Source: Bacteroidales bacterium (GTDB lineage Bacteria; Bacteroidota; Bacteroidia; Bacteroidales; Muribaculaceae). From it: a DNA stretch of 64,000 bases. The stretch spans positions 62,001-126,000 of the forward strand of contig SUXI01000008.1 of the NCBI GenBank assembly GCA_015060975.1. The letters run 5' to 3'. Within the stretch, counting starts at the first letter, position 1, and every line of letters starts with the position of its first letter. Positions 41,094 through 51,045 of the stretch are shown here, piece after piece. The translations under genes and the position numbers were made by a program. The notes under the pieces are model-generated. The model was not told the origin of the DNA and did not search any database. It saw only the letters and a list, made by a program, of their open reading frames with translations.

Positions 41094-41101
41094 TATCTTT
41101 G
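41094..41101 (+). promoter_or_regulatory. -7 element of hflX
   Basis: TATCTTTG, perfect to consensus, ending eight bases before the hflX ATG, which implies a nearly leaderless transcript. Confidence 0.5.
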
Positions 41102-41109
41102 CCGGTGAA

Positions 41110-42342
41110 ATGAAAGATTTAATATTAAGCAAAGAAACAAGCGAAAAAGCGGTGCTCGTAGCTCTTATCACTCCTCAACAAGGTGAGGCAAAGGCTAATG
41201 AGTATCTCGATGAGTTGGCATTTCTTGCCGATACGGCAGGTGCGGTTACTGTAAAAAAGTTCCTTCAACGTCTCGACCACCCCAATACTGCTACTTTTGT
41301 TGGGAAAGGTAAACTTGAGGAGATTAAGCAGTTTGTGGAAGAAAATGAAATTGGTATGGCGATTTTTGATGATGACCTATCAACCAAACAGGTGTCAATA
41401 ATTGAGCGCGAATTGCAAGTGAAAATTCTTGATAGAACAAGTCTTATTCTCGACATTTTTGCAAAACGCGCCCAAACAGCCAACGCTAAAACGCAAGTGG
41501 AGTTGGCTCAATATCAATATCTTTTGCCCCGATTAACCCGCATGTGGACTCACTTGGAGCGTCAACGTGGGGGTATCGGTATGCGTGGACCGGGTGAAAC
41601 TCAGATTGAAACCGACCGCCGTATAATCCTTGACAAAATAGCACGCTTAAAAGCCGAACTTAAGAGCATTGACAAACAAAAGTCTATTCAACGCAAAAAT
41701 CGTGGCAAGCTCACTCGCGTGGCTCTTGTGGGATATACCAACGTGGGTAAATCAACCCTCATGAACCTATTGAGCAAAAGTGATGTTTTTGCCGAAAATA
41801 AATTGTTTGCGACACTCGATACGACTGTGCGCAAAGTGATTATTGAGAACCTCCCATTTTTGTTGACCGACACTGTAGGGTTTATCCGTAAACTTCCCAC
41901 ACACTTGGTCGAGTCGTTTAAATCAACACTCGATGAGGTGCGTGAGGCTGATGTGTTGCTTCATGTAGTGGATATTAGTCATCCGCAATTTGAGGAACAG
42001 GTAGAGGTGGTGAACAAGACCTTGCAAGAGATATGTGGCAGTGGAGATAAACCCATGATAATGGTGTTTAATAAGGTTGATGCATTTACTTATACTCCAA
42101 AAGATGAAGATGACCTCACTCCTCGCACTCGCGAAAACATTTCGCTCGATGAATTAAAGGCAACATGGATGAGCAAAATGCATGATGATTGCGTGTTTAT
42201 TTCGGCGAAAAAACAAATAAATATTGATGAATTGAAGGCGAAAATCTATGCTAAGGCTAAAGAGATTCATCTCTCTCGTTTCCCTTATAACGATTTTCTC
42301 TTCCAAACATACGACCAAGAAGATTGGGATAGCGAGTCGTAA
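41110..42342 (+). CDS. hflX: Ribosome-associated GTPase HflX
   Basis: A 410-residue GTPase that splits stalled or hibernating 70S ribosomes. The N-terminal HflX domain includes FVGKGKLEEI and the glycine-rich RGGIGMRGPGETQIETDRR. The G domain has G1 GYTNVGKS, G3 DTVGF, and G4 NKVD. Length is normal. It has a near-leaderless promoter and is followed by a weak terminator hairpin. Confidence 0.95.
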   Translation: MKDLILSKETSEKAVLVALITPQQGEAKANEYLDELAFLADTAGAVTVKKFLQRLDHPNTATFVGKGKLEEIKQFVEENEIGMAIFDDDLSTKQVSIIERELQVKILDRTSLILDIFAKRAQTANAKTQVELAQYQYLLPRLTRMWTHLERQRGGIGMRGPGETQIETDRRIILDKIARLKAELKSIDKQKSIQRKNRGKLTRVALVGYTNVGKSTLMNLLSKSDVFAENKLFATLDTTVRKVIIENLPFLLTDTVGFIRKLPTHLVESFKSTLDEVREADVLLHVVDISHPQFEEQVEVVNKTLQEICGSGDKPMIMVFNKVDAFTYTPKDEDDLTPRTRENISLDELKATWMSKMHDDCVFISAKKQINIDELKAKIYAKAKEIHLSRFPYNDFLFQTYDQEDWDSES

Positions 42343-42392
42343 GCGACTCTACTACCCAATCTTTTATTCCAAATTATTCCAAATATTATTGC

Positions 42393-42415
42393 AGAGACTA
42401 AAAAGTCTCTTATCA
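42393..42415 (+). terminator. Weak terminator after hflX
   Basis: Seven-bp stem AGAGACT/AGTCTCT (42393-42399, 42404-42410) followed by TATCAT, a poor T-tract. Confidence 0.4.
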
Positions 42416-42450
42416 TAACCAAATTTTTATTTATTGTTTAGTGTAAATTT

Positions 42451-44451
42451 ATGAATTATCGCAAATTAACTGCGACTGAGATAAAGGTGCTCAAGTCGCG
42501 AGGGTGTGAATGTGACACATGGGGACGCATAGAGGTGTCAAATGATTTTAATCCTCAAAATTATCGAAATGTTAAATTCTCGGGAGTGATACGTTTAGGT
42601 TCCACTAACGGAACATTCTGCCGGGATAACAATGTGATTTATCAAAGTGGCATATATGATGCAACGATACGCAATTGCACAATCGGCGACAATGTGTATA
42701 TTGCAAAAACTGCCAATTATATTGCCAATTATGATATTGCCGACGGGGTGCTGATTGAAAACGTCAACCGAATATCTGTAACAGGTTACACCTCATTTGG
42801 CAATGGTGTGGAAGTGTCGGTGTTGAATGAAACCGGTGGGCGTGAAGTGCCTATATATGATAGATTGTCGGCGCATGTGGCATACTTTGTCGCTATGTAT
42901 AAACACCAACCGCAGTTGGTCGATGCGCTTAGAGATATTATAGCACGATATGTTAATGCAAAACGTAGCGAAAGGGGGGCAATCAGACCCGGTGCTGTGA
43001 TTATAAATTGTGGAACTATAACAAATGTCAAAATAGGGGAGTGCGCTCATCTTGAAGGGGTGTCGCGATTAGATAATGGCACAATAGCATCAACGAAATC
43101 GGCTCCGGTAAAGGTAGGGGTTAATGTTATTGCATCTGACTTTATTTTTGCATCGGGTGCGTATATCGATAGCGGTGCGGTATTGTCGCGGGTGTTTGTG
43201 GGACAAGCCACAAAAGTGCAACATCTGTTCTCGGCTCACGATTCATTGTTTTTTGCCAACTGTACATGCGAAAATGGCGAAGCGGCAGCGGTGTTTTGTG
43301 GCCCTTATACCGTTACGATGCACAAATCGAGTCTTCTTATTGCCGGTATGTTCTCATTTCTGAATGCCGGTTCCGGTTCCAATCAAAGCAACCACATGTA
43401 TAAACTTGGTCCCATTCATCAAGGTATAGTGGAAAGAGGGTCAAAAACCACAAGCGACTCTTATATCCTTTGGCCGGCTCATATTGGTGCGTTTTCTCTT
43501 GTGATGGGGCGGCATGTAGATCACCCCGACACCTCGCGTTTGCCATTCTCTTATCTCGTGGAAAACTCGGGACGCACATGTCTTGTGCCGGGGGTGAACC
43601 TCAAAAGCGTAGGTACAATACGCGACAGCCGCAAGTGGAAATTGCGTGATCGTCGCACCGACTATGACCGTTTAGACCAAATAAATTTTAATCTGCTAAG
43701 TCCATACACTGTTTCAAAAATGATTGATGGAGTGGAATTGCTTAATCGCATAAAGGAAACATCGGGCTCGACTGCCAATGTATATTCATATCATGGAATG
43801 CAGATTGAAGCCGCAGCGTTGGAAAAAGGGATAAGATATTATAGGTTGGCGATAGACAAGTTTATGGGAAATTCGGTAATAAGCCGCCTCAAAAACGCTG
43901 AGAATATTGATGATGCACAGTTGCGAAATATCCTTGCCACTACAGCATCGGCAGGTGAGGGCGAATGGGTTGACGTTTGCGGACTGATTGCTCCAAAAAC
44001 AGAGATAGTGCGTCTTTGTGACGATATAGTCAATGGTGTGATATGCGATGTGGAAGATATAAATACCCGATTGCGTGAAATTCATCTCCATTATTATAAT
44101 ATGGAGTGGAATTGGGTTGCCGAAAACTTCAAAACGTGGTGGGGCAAAGAGTGTGGCGAACTCACTACAGGTGACATAGTGGAAATAGTGACTCGTTGGA
44201 ACGACAGTGTTGTGGCTCTTGACCGGTTGCTTTATGAAGATGCCCGCAAGGAATTTTCAATGGTGTCGAGAGTGGGGTTTGGTATAGATGCCACTACAGC
44301 CCAATGTAAAGACTATGACTTTGAGCAAGTGAGAGGTGAATTTGAATGCGACCCGTTTGTGAAAATGATTCATGAACATATTGCCGATAAAACAGCATTG
44401 GGCAATGACTTGATTAGTCGGTTGGCGTGTGTGCAAAACAAATCGGCTTAA
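42451..44451 (+). CDS. DUF4954 family protein
   Basis: A 666-residue cytoplasmic protein of the Bacteroidota DUF4954 family. Its N-terminal two thirds has left-handed beta-helix-like (hexapeptide) strands and turns (IRNCTIGDNVYIAK, GTITNVKIGECAHLEGVS, SGAYIDSGAVLSRVFVGQ), as in sugar-nucleotide or acyl transferases, and a helical C-terminal third. Family function is not established. A GC-rich hairpin follows. Confidence 0.85.
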   Translation: MNYRKLTATEIKVLKSRGCECDTWGRIEVSNDFNPQNYRNVKFSGVIRLGSTNGTFCRDNNVIYQSGIYDATIRNCTIGDNVYIAKTANYIANYDIADGVLIENVNRISVTGYTSFGNGVEVSVLNETGGREVPIYDRLSAHVAYFVAMYKHQPQLVDALRDIIARYVNAKRSERGAIRPGAVIINCGTITNVKIGECAHLEGVSRLDNGTIASTKSAPVKVGVNVIASDFIFASGAYIDSGAVLSRVFVGQATKVQHLFSAHDSLFFANCTCENGEAAAVFCGPYTVTMHKSSLLIAGMFSFLNAGSGSNQSNHMYKLGPIHQGIVERGSKTTSDSYILWPAHIGAFSLVMGRHVDHPDTSRLPFSYLVENSGRTCLVPGVNLKSVGTIRDSRKWKLRDRRTDYDRLDQINFNLLSPYTVSKMIDGVELLNRIKETSGSTANVYSYHGMQIEAAALEKGIRYYRLAIDKFMGNSVISRLKNAENIDDAQLRNILATTASAGEGEWVDVCGLIAPKTEIVRLCDDIVNGVICDVEDINTRLREIHLHYYNMEWNWVAENFKTWWGKECGELTTGDIVEIVTRWNDSVVALDRLLYEDARKEFSMVSRVGFGIDATTAQCKDYDFEQVRGEFECDPFVKMIHEHIADKTALGNDLISRLACVQNKSA

Positions 44452-44471
44452 CCGGTCGAAATAAAAATAAT

Positions 44472-44507
44472 GGAGGTGGGGCGTTTATTGAATCTTGCCC
44501 CACCTCC
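44472..44507. terminator. Bidirectional terminator between DUF4954 and the LRR gene
   Basis: Perfect 11-bp stem GGAGGTGGGGC (44472-44482) / GCCCCACCTCC (44497-44507) between converging genes; the minus side is T-rich. Confidence 0.65.
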
Positions 44508-44552
44508 TGCCTTATAAAAAAGATTAAGGTTTTTCTTTTAAATTATTAACTT

Positions 44553-47500
44553 TTAATTTTTAATTATTAATTTCTTTGTGGTTCCGTCGCTCATTTTTAC
44601 GATATTGACGCCTTTAGTTGGTTTCGAGAGCAATCGCCCGTAAATATCATAGCGTGCCACCTCAGTTGTTTTGTTTTCAATAGAAGCATTTCCTATACCG
44701 GTTGCCACATTAATGACAAATTCTCCGGTGTGATTTTCCAATTCCACTCCATTTTCCGATAGTGCCGACACGCTATAGTAATATGTGCCATCGGCAAAGC
44801 CGTCAATCGACAATTCAAGAGAGGTTGACATAGGCATGATTTTACCATCGGCATCATAATTGGCTGTAGCAATCAATTGTGTCATTTCGGCATCAGAATA
44901 TACTTTTACCGTATATTTTACAGCGTCAACGGCAGTTGGAATCTCAAATGTTGCATTATCGCCTTGAGTTGAAACCTCTACGGTCGCAATTTCAATGATA
45001 TTTGTAAATTGGCTCCACCCTTCAGCTGCGGAATAAGCCTCCTTTGCTCCGGCAGGGACTTTCAATATAGGTTGAGCATTATAAACGAAACTATTATCAC
45101 CACAAATAGGTGGAATAAAATTTAACGTTACAACTTCTTCAATATCCCAACAATATCCAAACGCATAATCCGCAACTAAACGGGTCCCTTTTTTAATTGA
45201 TAATTTTATTGGTCGTTCACCTTTATACCCTAAACAACAATTCTTCAAGTATAATATATCTTCGGGGTGATTGTTATACCACCCTGTATTATAGAATGCA
45301 TCACGTCCTATTTTAGTGACAGAATCTCCTATTATTATATCAGTCAAAGCCGTACAACCATGAAAAGTATATCTGCCAATTGAAGAATTGGGAATGGTTA
45401 TTGAGGTCAAGCCGGTGCAGTATTCGAACGCATAGTTGCCAATCTCAGTCACGGAATTTGGGATGGTTACGGAGGTCAAGCCGGTGCAGTATTCGAACGC
45501 ATAGTTGCCAATCTCAGTCACGGAATTTGGGATGGTTACGGAGGTCAAGCCGGTGCAGTATTCGAACGCATGGTTACCAATCGTAGTCACTGAGTTAGGA
45601 ATATGAGTATTTCCACATCCAATAATAAGTTTATTTGTTGACGTTTCAATTAGTGCATTACAATTATTCCGTGAATCATATACACTATTATCTTTATTGA
45701 TGATAATTGAAGTCAAGTTCTCACAAAAATGGAATGCGTCAATGCTAATCTTCTTTACAGATTTACCAATATTTACTTTTGCCAAATTGCGGCAATTGTG
45801 AAAAGTTCCACTGCCTATTGTTGACACTGAATTGGGTATGCTAATTTCTGTCAAGCCACAAGCCGCAAATGCATAATCTGGTATTATTTTTATGGAATTA
45901 CCAATAATTACATTGCCTAAATTTTTACAACCCCAAAACAACTGTTCCCCGATTTCAGTTACCGAATCAGGAATTACAAATTCCGTCAAGCCCGTACACC
46001 CAGAAAATGCGTAGGCACCAATCTTGGTTACTGAATTAGGCAATTTAATTGATGTTAATTCTCTCCAATTATAAAAAGCATATTGTTTTACTTCGGTAAC
46101 GCCTTCCGGGATAATCAAGGTTTTAATCTTAGAATCATTCAAATACATATAGCCACCATAATATAATGGGTTGGCACTATCATTATCAAAATTAATATTT
46201 AACCATGCCGATAAATCAAAGATATTTACATAATTTAAGTTCTTACAATTACCAAATGTACTAGTACCTATTTTAGTTATGGAATTACCAATAGTAACTT
46301 TTTTAAGAGCTGTACAGCCAAAAAACACTAGTCCCCCTATCTCTGTTACGGAATCAGGTATTTTTATTTCGGTCAGCCCCGAGCAGCCATAGAACGCACT
46401 TTCACCAATCGATGTTACAGAATCACCGATTGTTACTGATGTCAATCCAGAGCAACCACTGAACACATAATTTTTAATTTCAGTAATATCATCAGGGATA
46501 ACCAAATCTGTTATTTCCTCACCATTTAAATATAGATGATGTGCATAATAAAGAGGATTAGCAGAGGAGTTATAAAAAACGATTTTGCACCATGCGGATA
46601 AGTCAGAGATATTAACCTCGGTCAGCCCGGAGCAATTTGCAAAAGCCCCACTTCCTATAGATGTTACTGAATTGGGAATATTAACCTCGGTCAGCCCGGA
46701 GCAACCACTGAACGCATTGTTGCCAATCGTAGTCACATAATCACCGATAGCCACCTCCGTTAATCCGGAGCAAATTGCAAAAGCCTCACTTCCTATAGAT
46801 GTTACTGAATTGGGAATATTAACCTCGGTCAAGCTGGCACAATCTTGAAACGCATAATTAGGAATCGTTTTTACAGAATAACTAATTTTTAAATTTTTTA
46901 ATGCCGTGCGACCGTTCCCAAAACGACAACTTGCACAATTTTCAGCATTGAAATTAATTGTTGTCACATTTTTACAATCGCTAAACGCATTATAAGGAAT
47001 ATTAGTTACATTTTTTCCGATATTTAAAGTTTTTAAAGAAGAACAGTCGCTAAATATTGGATAAAAACTATAAGAACCATCCGCATAATATCTACGCCCA
47101 ATATCAATGCAATTAACAGCATTATAGTAAACATCAGTTAAACCAATACAATTCCTAAACGCATTGCCACCAATAGATGTAACTGAATCGGGGATTGTTA
47201 TATTGCTCAATCTGGAGCATCCTGCGAACGCCTCGTCGCCAATCTTTGTCACAGAATTGGGGATAGTTACCGAGGTCAACCCCGAGCAACCATAGAATGC
47301 TTTATTGCCAATCTTTGTTATGGAATTAGGGATTGTTATAGATGTAAGATTGATACACTCATGGAATGCCACATTGTCAATTTCGGTTACAGTATATATT
47401 GTGCTATCATCACTAACAGAAGATGGTATTACAATACGACCTTGATATTCTTCATCAGAGAATGGAGAACAGATTGCAACAGCAACAGTTTTAGCGTCTT

Positions 47501-47624
47501 TGTCAAGATATTTGTACCAAATGCCATCAAACTCAAAATCTTGGTTGGCGAAAGCTGAAAACCCAATGGAAAGCATTGCCACAATAATGACAAAAGCTTT
47601 TAATAATAAATTGTACTTTTTCAT
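44553..47624 (-). CDS. Giant BspA-like leucine-rich repeat surface protein
   Basis: A 1023-residue exported protein: signal peptide (to ~26, FSAFANQ), more than twenty-five LRR_5 units over residues ~70-830 (pattern IPNSVTSIGSEAFAICSGLT), then a beta-sandwich region (~855-960) and a C-terminal type A sorting segment (YDIYGRLLSKPTKGVNIVKM). Likely exported by type IX secretion and displayed on the surface, where relatives bind host proteins. DNA at 45421-45570 has a 69-base period (23 residues) with nearly identical copies, a sign of recent repeat expansion. Confidence 0.88.
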   Translation of the reverse strand: MKKYNLLLKAFVIIVAMLSIGFSAFANQDFEFDGIWYKYLDKDAKTVAVAICSPFSDEEYQGRIVIPSSVSDDSTIYTVTEIDNVAFHECINLTSITIPNSITKIGNKAFYGCSGLTSVTIPNSVTKIGDEAFAGCSRLSNITIPDSVTSIGGNAFRNCIGLTDVYYNAVNCIDIGRRYYADGSYSFYPIFSDCSSLKTLNIGKNVTNIPYNAFSDCKNVTTINFNAENCASCRFGNGRTALKNLKISYSVKTIPNYAFQDCASLTEVNIPNSVTSIGSEAFAICSGLTEVAIGDYVTTIGNNAFSGCSGLTEVNIPNSVTSIGSGAFANCSGLTEVNISDLSAWCKIVFYNSSANPLYYAHHLYLNGEEITDLVIPDDITEIKNYVFSGCSGLTSVTIGDSVTSIGESAFYGCSGLTEIKIPDSVTEIGGLVFFGCTALKKVTIGNSITKIGTSTFGNCKNLNYVNIFDLSAWLNINFDNDSANPLYYGGYMYLNDSKIKTLIIPEGVTEVKQYAFYNWRELTSIKLPNSVTKIGAYAFSGCTGLTEFVIPDSVTEIGEQLFWGCKNLGNVIIGNSIKIIPDYAFAACGLTEISIPNSVSTIGSGTFHNCRNLAKVNIGKSVKKISIDAFHFCENLTSIIINKDNSVYDSRNNCNALIETSTNKLIIGCGNTHIPNSVTTIGNHAFEYCTGLTSVTIPNSVTEIGNYAFEYCTGLTSVTIPNSVTEIGNYAFEYCTGLTSITIPNSSIGRYTFHGCTALTDIIIGDSVTKIGRDAFYNTGWYNNHPEDILYLKNCCLGYKGERPIKLSIKKGTRLVADYAFGYCWDIEEVVTLNFIPPICGDNSFVYNAQPILKVPAGAKEAYSAAEGWSQFTNIIEIATVEVSTQGDNATFEIPTAVDAVKYTVKVYSDAEMTQLIATANYDADGKIMPMSTSLELSIDGFADGTYYYSVSALSENGVELENHTGEFVINVATGIGNASIENKTTEVARYDIYGRLLSKPTKGVNIVKMSDGTTKKLIIKN
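45421..45580. repeat. 69-bp tandem repeats inside the LRR gene
   Basis: Copies starting at 45421, 45490 and 45559 (TATTCGAACGCATAGTTGCC and onward); the first two periods are almost base-for-base identical. Each encodes one 23-residue LRR unit. Confidence 0.85.
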
Positions 47625-48134
47625 TTTAAATAGGTATATTATTGGTTTATAGTTGATTATAAGATGATTAGTTATGAAATTATGTCCTCAGTTTTAATAA
47701 GAGAGAGATGCAATTACCTTAAATGACTGTAAACCAACTTTGTAAGTCATAACAGAATGCAACGACTTGCAACGAAATTATTTATCTTGTTGCTATTTTT
47801 TATGAGTTATATTTTGTAAACGTTTGATTTTTAATTACTTTTGTGAAGTGATTCTCTCTTATTAAGAGAGAGATTTTAACAAATTTTAAGTATTGAAAGT
47901 TTTATACCAAAAATCAAGGTGTTTAGCACCTAAACTGTCCCCTTTTTGAATGAAAGGGGGACGAGGCTCGCAGAGCCGGAGGGGGATAGAACAATGCACA
48001 ATTTATAATTCACAATGCTCCTGTTCATTCTGTTAAAACTCTCGGTGGGAGAATAGCAAAAACAAGGAGGGGCGTGTCAAAATTAAAAGATTTGACACAC
48101 CCCTCAATTTTAGCAGTTGAAATATATAGAATTG
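47625..48134. other. Gene-free stretch with repeats
   Basis: Contains the LRR leader, three copies of an AATAAGAGAGAGA-type motif (near 47692 and twice as a hairpin at 47853-47876), a GC-rich palindromic intergenic repeat (about 47938-47990, GGGGGACGAGGCTCGCAGAG) of the type also found at 49072-49210, and the OmpA terminator. No ORF or RNA gene is supported. Confidence 0.6.
48067..48105 (-). terminator. Terminator of the OmpA lipoprotein gene
   Basis: Fifteen-bp stem GAGGGGCGTGTCAAA (48067-48081) / TTTGACACACCCCTC (48091-48105), followed on the minus strand by CTTGTTTTTG. Confidence 0.75.
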
Positions 48135-48836
48135 TTATTTCAATGTGCCTGAATTGGCTTGTTCAATCATTTTGTCGTTGGCTGTAATGTATATTTCCAC
48201 ACGGCGGTTTTGTGCCCTACCGTCGGCTGTTGAGTTGTCGGCGATATAATAGTCCATAGGCAATCCTTTTGCAGTGAGACGACTTGATGGAACACCGCTG
48301 TTTAACAGGTAATTGCGAACCGACTCGGCTCGTTGTGTAGAAACTTTTTCATTTACCGAATAAGAACCGGTGTTGTCGGTAAATCCATAAATTTGCACGT
48401 TGGTATCGGGATTGCTTTTGAGTGATGCCGCGAAATTTGTCAAGTTGTTTTTTGCCGAGTTGTTTAGTGTTGAACCGTTTGTAGGGAAAAGTATGCCATT
48501 GTCAAATGTCACTTTGATACCTTGGTAACCATTAACATCGGTTACTTCTTCAACTTTGGCTGAGTTTGCCAATTGAGCTTCGAGCTCGGCTTGCTGTTTA
48601 TCCATTTTCTTGCCAATCAACACTCCGGCTCCGGCTCCGAGAGCCGCACCGATTCCGGCACCAATAGCCGCGCCTTTACCTTTGCCAATGAGTGCCCCTA
48701 TTCCGGCACCGAGAGCTGCACCGCCACCGGCACCAATAGCCGCACCTTTGCCGGTGTTTGTCATTGATGCACATGCCGTAGATAGCAATAAACTTGCGCT
48801 TAAAAATAATACGCCTGTGATTTTAAGAAATTTCAT
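48135..48836 (-). CDS. OmpA-family lipoprotein with glycine zipper
   Basis: A 233-residue lipoprotein (LLLSTACAS, lipid on Cys22). Residues ~30-75 are a glycine-zipper membrane segment ([20 protein letters not shown] repeats). The C-terminal OmpA domain (~105-225) binds peptidoglycan: [25 protein letters not shown] and NRRVEIYI. It resembles E. coli YiaD and tethers outer membrane to wall. Two dyad sites lie 90-150 bases upstream. Confidence 0.92.
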   Translation of the reverse strand: MKFLKITGVLFLSASLLLSTACASMTNTGKGAAIGAGGGAALGAGIGALIGKGKGAAIGAGIGAALGAGAGVLIGKKMDKQQAELEAQLANSAKVEEVTDVNGYQGIKVTFDNGILFPTNGSTLNNSAKNNLTNFAASLKSNPDTNVQIYGFTDNTGSYSVNEKVSTQRAESVRNYLLNSGVPSSRLTAKGLPMDYYIADNSTADGRAQNRRVEIYITANDKMIEQANSGTLK

Positions 48837-48924
48837 AAATTTAATGTTGTTAAGGGTAATGTAATTAATTATGATGCAAAAATAATCATATTATATACAT
48901 TAAGACAATTAAAATTGTAAATTG

Positions 48925-48986
48925 TTAGAAGAATCTAAATAAAAAAGCGACTTTTTTCGGAAATATTGAGAGTTAGAAGATTCTAA
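48925..48986. promoter_or_regulatory. Paired TTAGAA-TTCTAA dyads upstream of the OmpA gene
   Basis: TTAGAAGAATCTAA (48925-48938) and TTAGAAGATTCTAA (48973-48986), centres 48 bases apart, upstream of the minus-strand OmpA gene. They look like operator half-sites for a dimeric regulator, which I cannot name. Confidence 0.4.
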
Positions 48987-49025
48987 TATTATGAAAAAAG
49001 CCGCATGATTATCAAATGGTTGGTG

Positions 49026-49068
49026 GAGACGTGTCATTATTTGAATTTTGACACATCTCGATTGTTTT
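49026..49068 (+). terminator. Terminator-like hairpin shared with 5994-6021
   Basis: GAGACGTGTCA (49026-49036) / TGACACATCTC (49049-49059), then GATTGTTTTTA. Twenty-eight bases are identical to the hairpin at 5994-6021. It points rightward although both neighbouring genes are on the minus strand, so it may be part of an intergenic repeat. Confidence 0.5.
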
Positions 49069-49071
49069 TAT

Positions 49072-49210
49072 ACCCCTCAGTCGCTACGCGACAGCTCCCC
49101 TAAGGGCAGGGGAGCAATGTCGTTATCTTCTGGGAATGAGCAAGTTGTGTTAAGGATGATACTCCTCCCCTGCCCTTAGGGGAGGTGGCATGGAGTGCCG
49201 GAGGGGTTTA
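49072..49210. repeat. GC-rich palindromic intergenic repeat
   Basis: Two arms, around 49073-49115 (CAGCTCCCCTAAGGGCAGGG) and 49165-49208 (CCTCCCCTGCCCTTAGGGGA), form a long inverted repeat in an AT-rich gap. Similar elements are common between genes in Bacteroidales. The gene-free stretch 48837-49242 also holds the dyads and the hairpin listed separately. Confidence 0.65.
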
Positions 49211-49242
49211 TAATAGGATTTTGACACAGCCCCATCATACAT

Positions 49243-50694
49243 TTATAGGCTGTCGCCGAAATCTTCACGGAACTTGGCGGCAAGACGGTCTTGCCAATCG
49301 CCAATCGCCTCTAAGCGACCTGAGAAGAAGCGCAATACCTCGGGTTCATCTTTCCATTTCAAACCGCCAATAAGGTGACGATTGTCATACAACCATTTCA
49401 CACGGTCGGCGCAATACTTAATTTGAGAAAGGGTGAACACACGACGAGGACATGCCAAACGTAGCAATTCGAGTTCGGCATAATTTTCAGTGCCATCTTC
49501 ATTGCGTTGTTCTGAAATAGAACCACGTTCCATACCACGAATACCTCCGGCTATATATAATGCGGCGGCAAGAGCTCCGGCAGGATATTGATCATGAGGC
49601 ATATCAGGCAAAAATGCAGAGGCGTTGATATGTGCGCCAAGACCTCCGGCGGGTTTAACCATAGGCACTCCATACTCATCGAGTTCTTTCACAAGATATT
49701 CAATAAATTGAGGACCTTGGTTGATAATTTCTTCGTCCATAGTTTCAAGAAGACCTACTGCCATAGCTTCCATAGCGCGAACTTCCATACCTCCGTATGT
49801 CAAGAAGCCTTCAAACAATGGGATTAGTTCTTTCATCTTCAAGATAAGGTCATTGTTGTTCGACACAATACCACCCCCGCGAGAGAAACCGAGCTTGCGA
49901 CTTGAGAAGTATATGAGATCCATTGCATCGGCAATTTTGTGAGTGATTTCTTTAATCGACATATCCTTAGCGGCTTCTTCGCGAGTCTTAATGAAATACA
50001 AGTTGTCTTGAAGAAGAGATGCGTCAAGCACCGACATAATTCCATTTTCACGACACACTTTAGCTACCTCAAGCATGTTTTCCATTGAAAGTGGTTGACC
50101 ACCAATGAGGTTAGTACCTGCTTCGATACGCACAAATGGAATGTGTTCGGCACCCACTTCGGCAATAAGAGCCTTCAAGCGTTCGATATCAAAATTACCT
50201 TTAAATGGATGTATATAGTCGGGGTCAAGACCCTCTTTTGTCACTAATTCCTCAACACGACCACCCATGCGAGTGATATGTGCCTTTGTAGTGGTAAAGT
50301 GGAAGTTCATTGGCACAACATCACCGGGTTTAACAAATGATTCGGCAAGAATATTTTCGCAAGCACGACCTTGGTGAGCTGGCAAAAAGTATTCTGTTTT
50401 GAACACTATTTTAAGTGCCGAAACCAGACGATTATATGTTTCAGACCCGGCATAAGAGTCATCGGCTTGCATTGACGCGGCGACTTGATTATCACTCATA
50501 GCATTCACACCCGAGTCGGTGAGCATATCCATAAATACATCTTTATTTTGCAACAAGAATGTGTTATTTCCTGCTTCACGAATATTCGCTACACGTTCAT
50601 CTACATTTGGTAAAAACAATTTTTGTACCACGCGCACCTTATGCATTTCCAAGGGCACTTGTTGGTCTTTTTTGTAAAATTTTACAACTGACAT
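49243..50694 (-). CDS. tnaA: Tryptophanase/tyrosine phenol-lyase family beta-eliminating lyase
   Basis: A 483-residue PLP enzyme of the aromatic amino acid beta-eliminating lyase family. Landmarks: NTFLLQNKDVFMDMLTDSGV, YAGSETYNRL, PAHQGRACEN, MNFHFTTTKAH, AGTNLIGGQPLSMENM and the PLP lysine in SSRKLGFSRGG (about residue 265). Tryptophanase, giving indole, pyruvate and ammonia, is the usual name for this Bacteroidales branch, but the protein differs from both E. coli TnaA and classical TPL, so substrate is inferred and the symbol provisional. Confidence 0.8.
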   Translation of the reverse strand: MSVVKFYKKDQQVPLEMHKVRVVQKLFLPNVDERVANIREAGNNTFLLQNKDVFMDMLTDSGVNAMSDNQVAASMQADDSYAGSETYNRLVSALKIVFKTEYFLPAHQGRACENILAESFVKPGDVVPMNFHFTTTKAHITRMGGRVEELVTKEGLDPDYIHPFKGNFDIERLKALIAEVGAEHIPFVRIEAGTNLIGGQPLSMENMLEVAKVCRENGIMSVLDASLLQDNLYFIKTREEAAKDMSIKEITHKIADAMDLIYFSSRKLGFSRGGGIVSNNNDLILKMKELIPLFEGFLTYGGMEVRAMEAMAVGLLETMDEEIINQGPQFIEYLVKELDEYGVPMVKPAGGLGAHINASAFLPDMPHDQYPAGALAAALYIAGGIRGMERGSISEQRNEDGTENYAELELLRLACPRRVFTLSQIKYCADRVKWLYDNRHLIGGLKWKDEPEVLRFFSGRLEAIGDWQDRLAAKFREDFGDSL

Positions 50695-50754
50695 AGTTTT
50701 ATTGATTTATATTTATTTTGTATAATTTATTCTATAGTTTTGCAAATGCGACCG

Positions 50755-50787
50755 CAAATATAAGTATTAATTTCTGTTTTATACAAA
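50755..50787 (-). promoter_or_regulatory. Promoter of the tryptophanase-family gene
   Basis: Minus strand: TTTG (complement of 50784-50787), 21 bases, TATATTTG (complement of 50755-50762), 61 bases from the ATG. The rest of the gene-free stretch 50695-51045 is AT-rich with no leader peptide or hairpin that I can support. Confidence 0.6.
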
Positions 50788-51045
50788 AAACTCGATAAAA
50801 CTTTCATTTTTTCATTGTATTTTGCTTTTGTGCTTGCAAATTGATAGTAATATTGCCCTATTTAAATGATTTTGCGTTTATCTTCAATAATCTTTAAATT
50901 ATATGCAGTTGAAAAAAATTCTTAAAAATTAATAGGGGGCATATCGATAAATTCCACGAGATTGTTTAAGATAAAATACCGATAAATTTTTAGATATATG
51001 AGAATTTGTAATTAAATTTGCTGTCATAATTTTCATAGCGAAAAA

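Noticed and set aside
45421-45580. Regular 69-bp repeats that could suggest CRISPR
   Set aside because: The repeats are contiguous, without unique spacers, and encode in-frame 23-residue LRR units.
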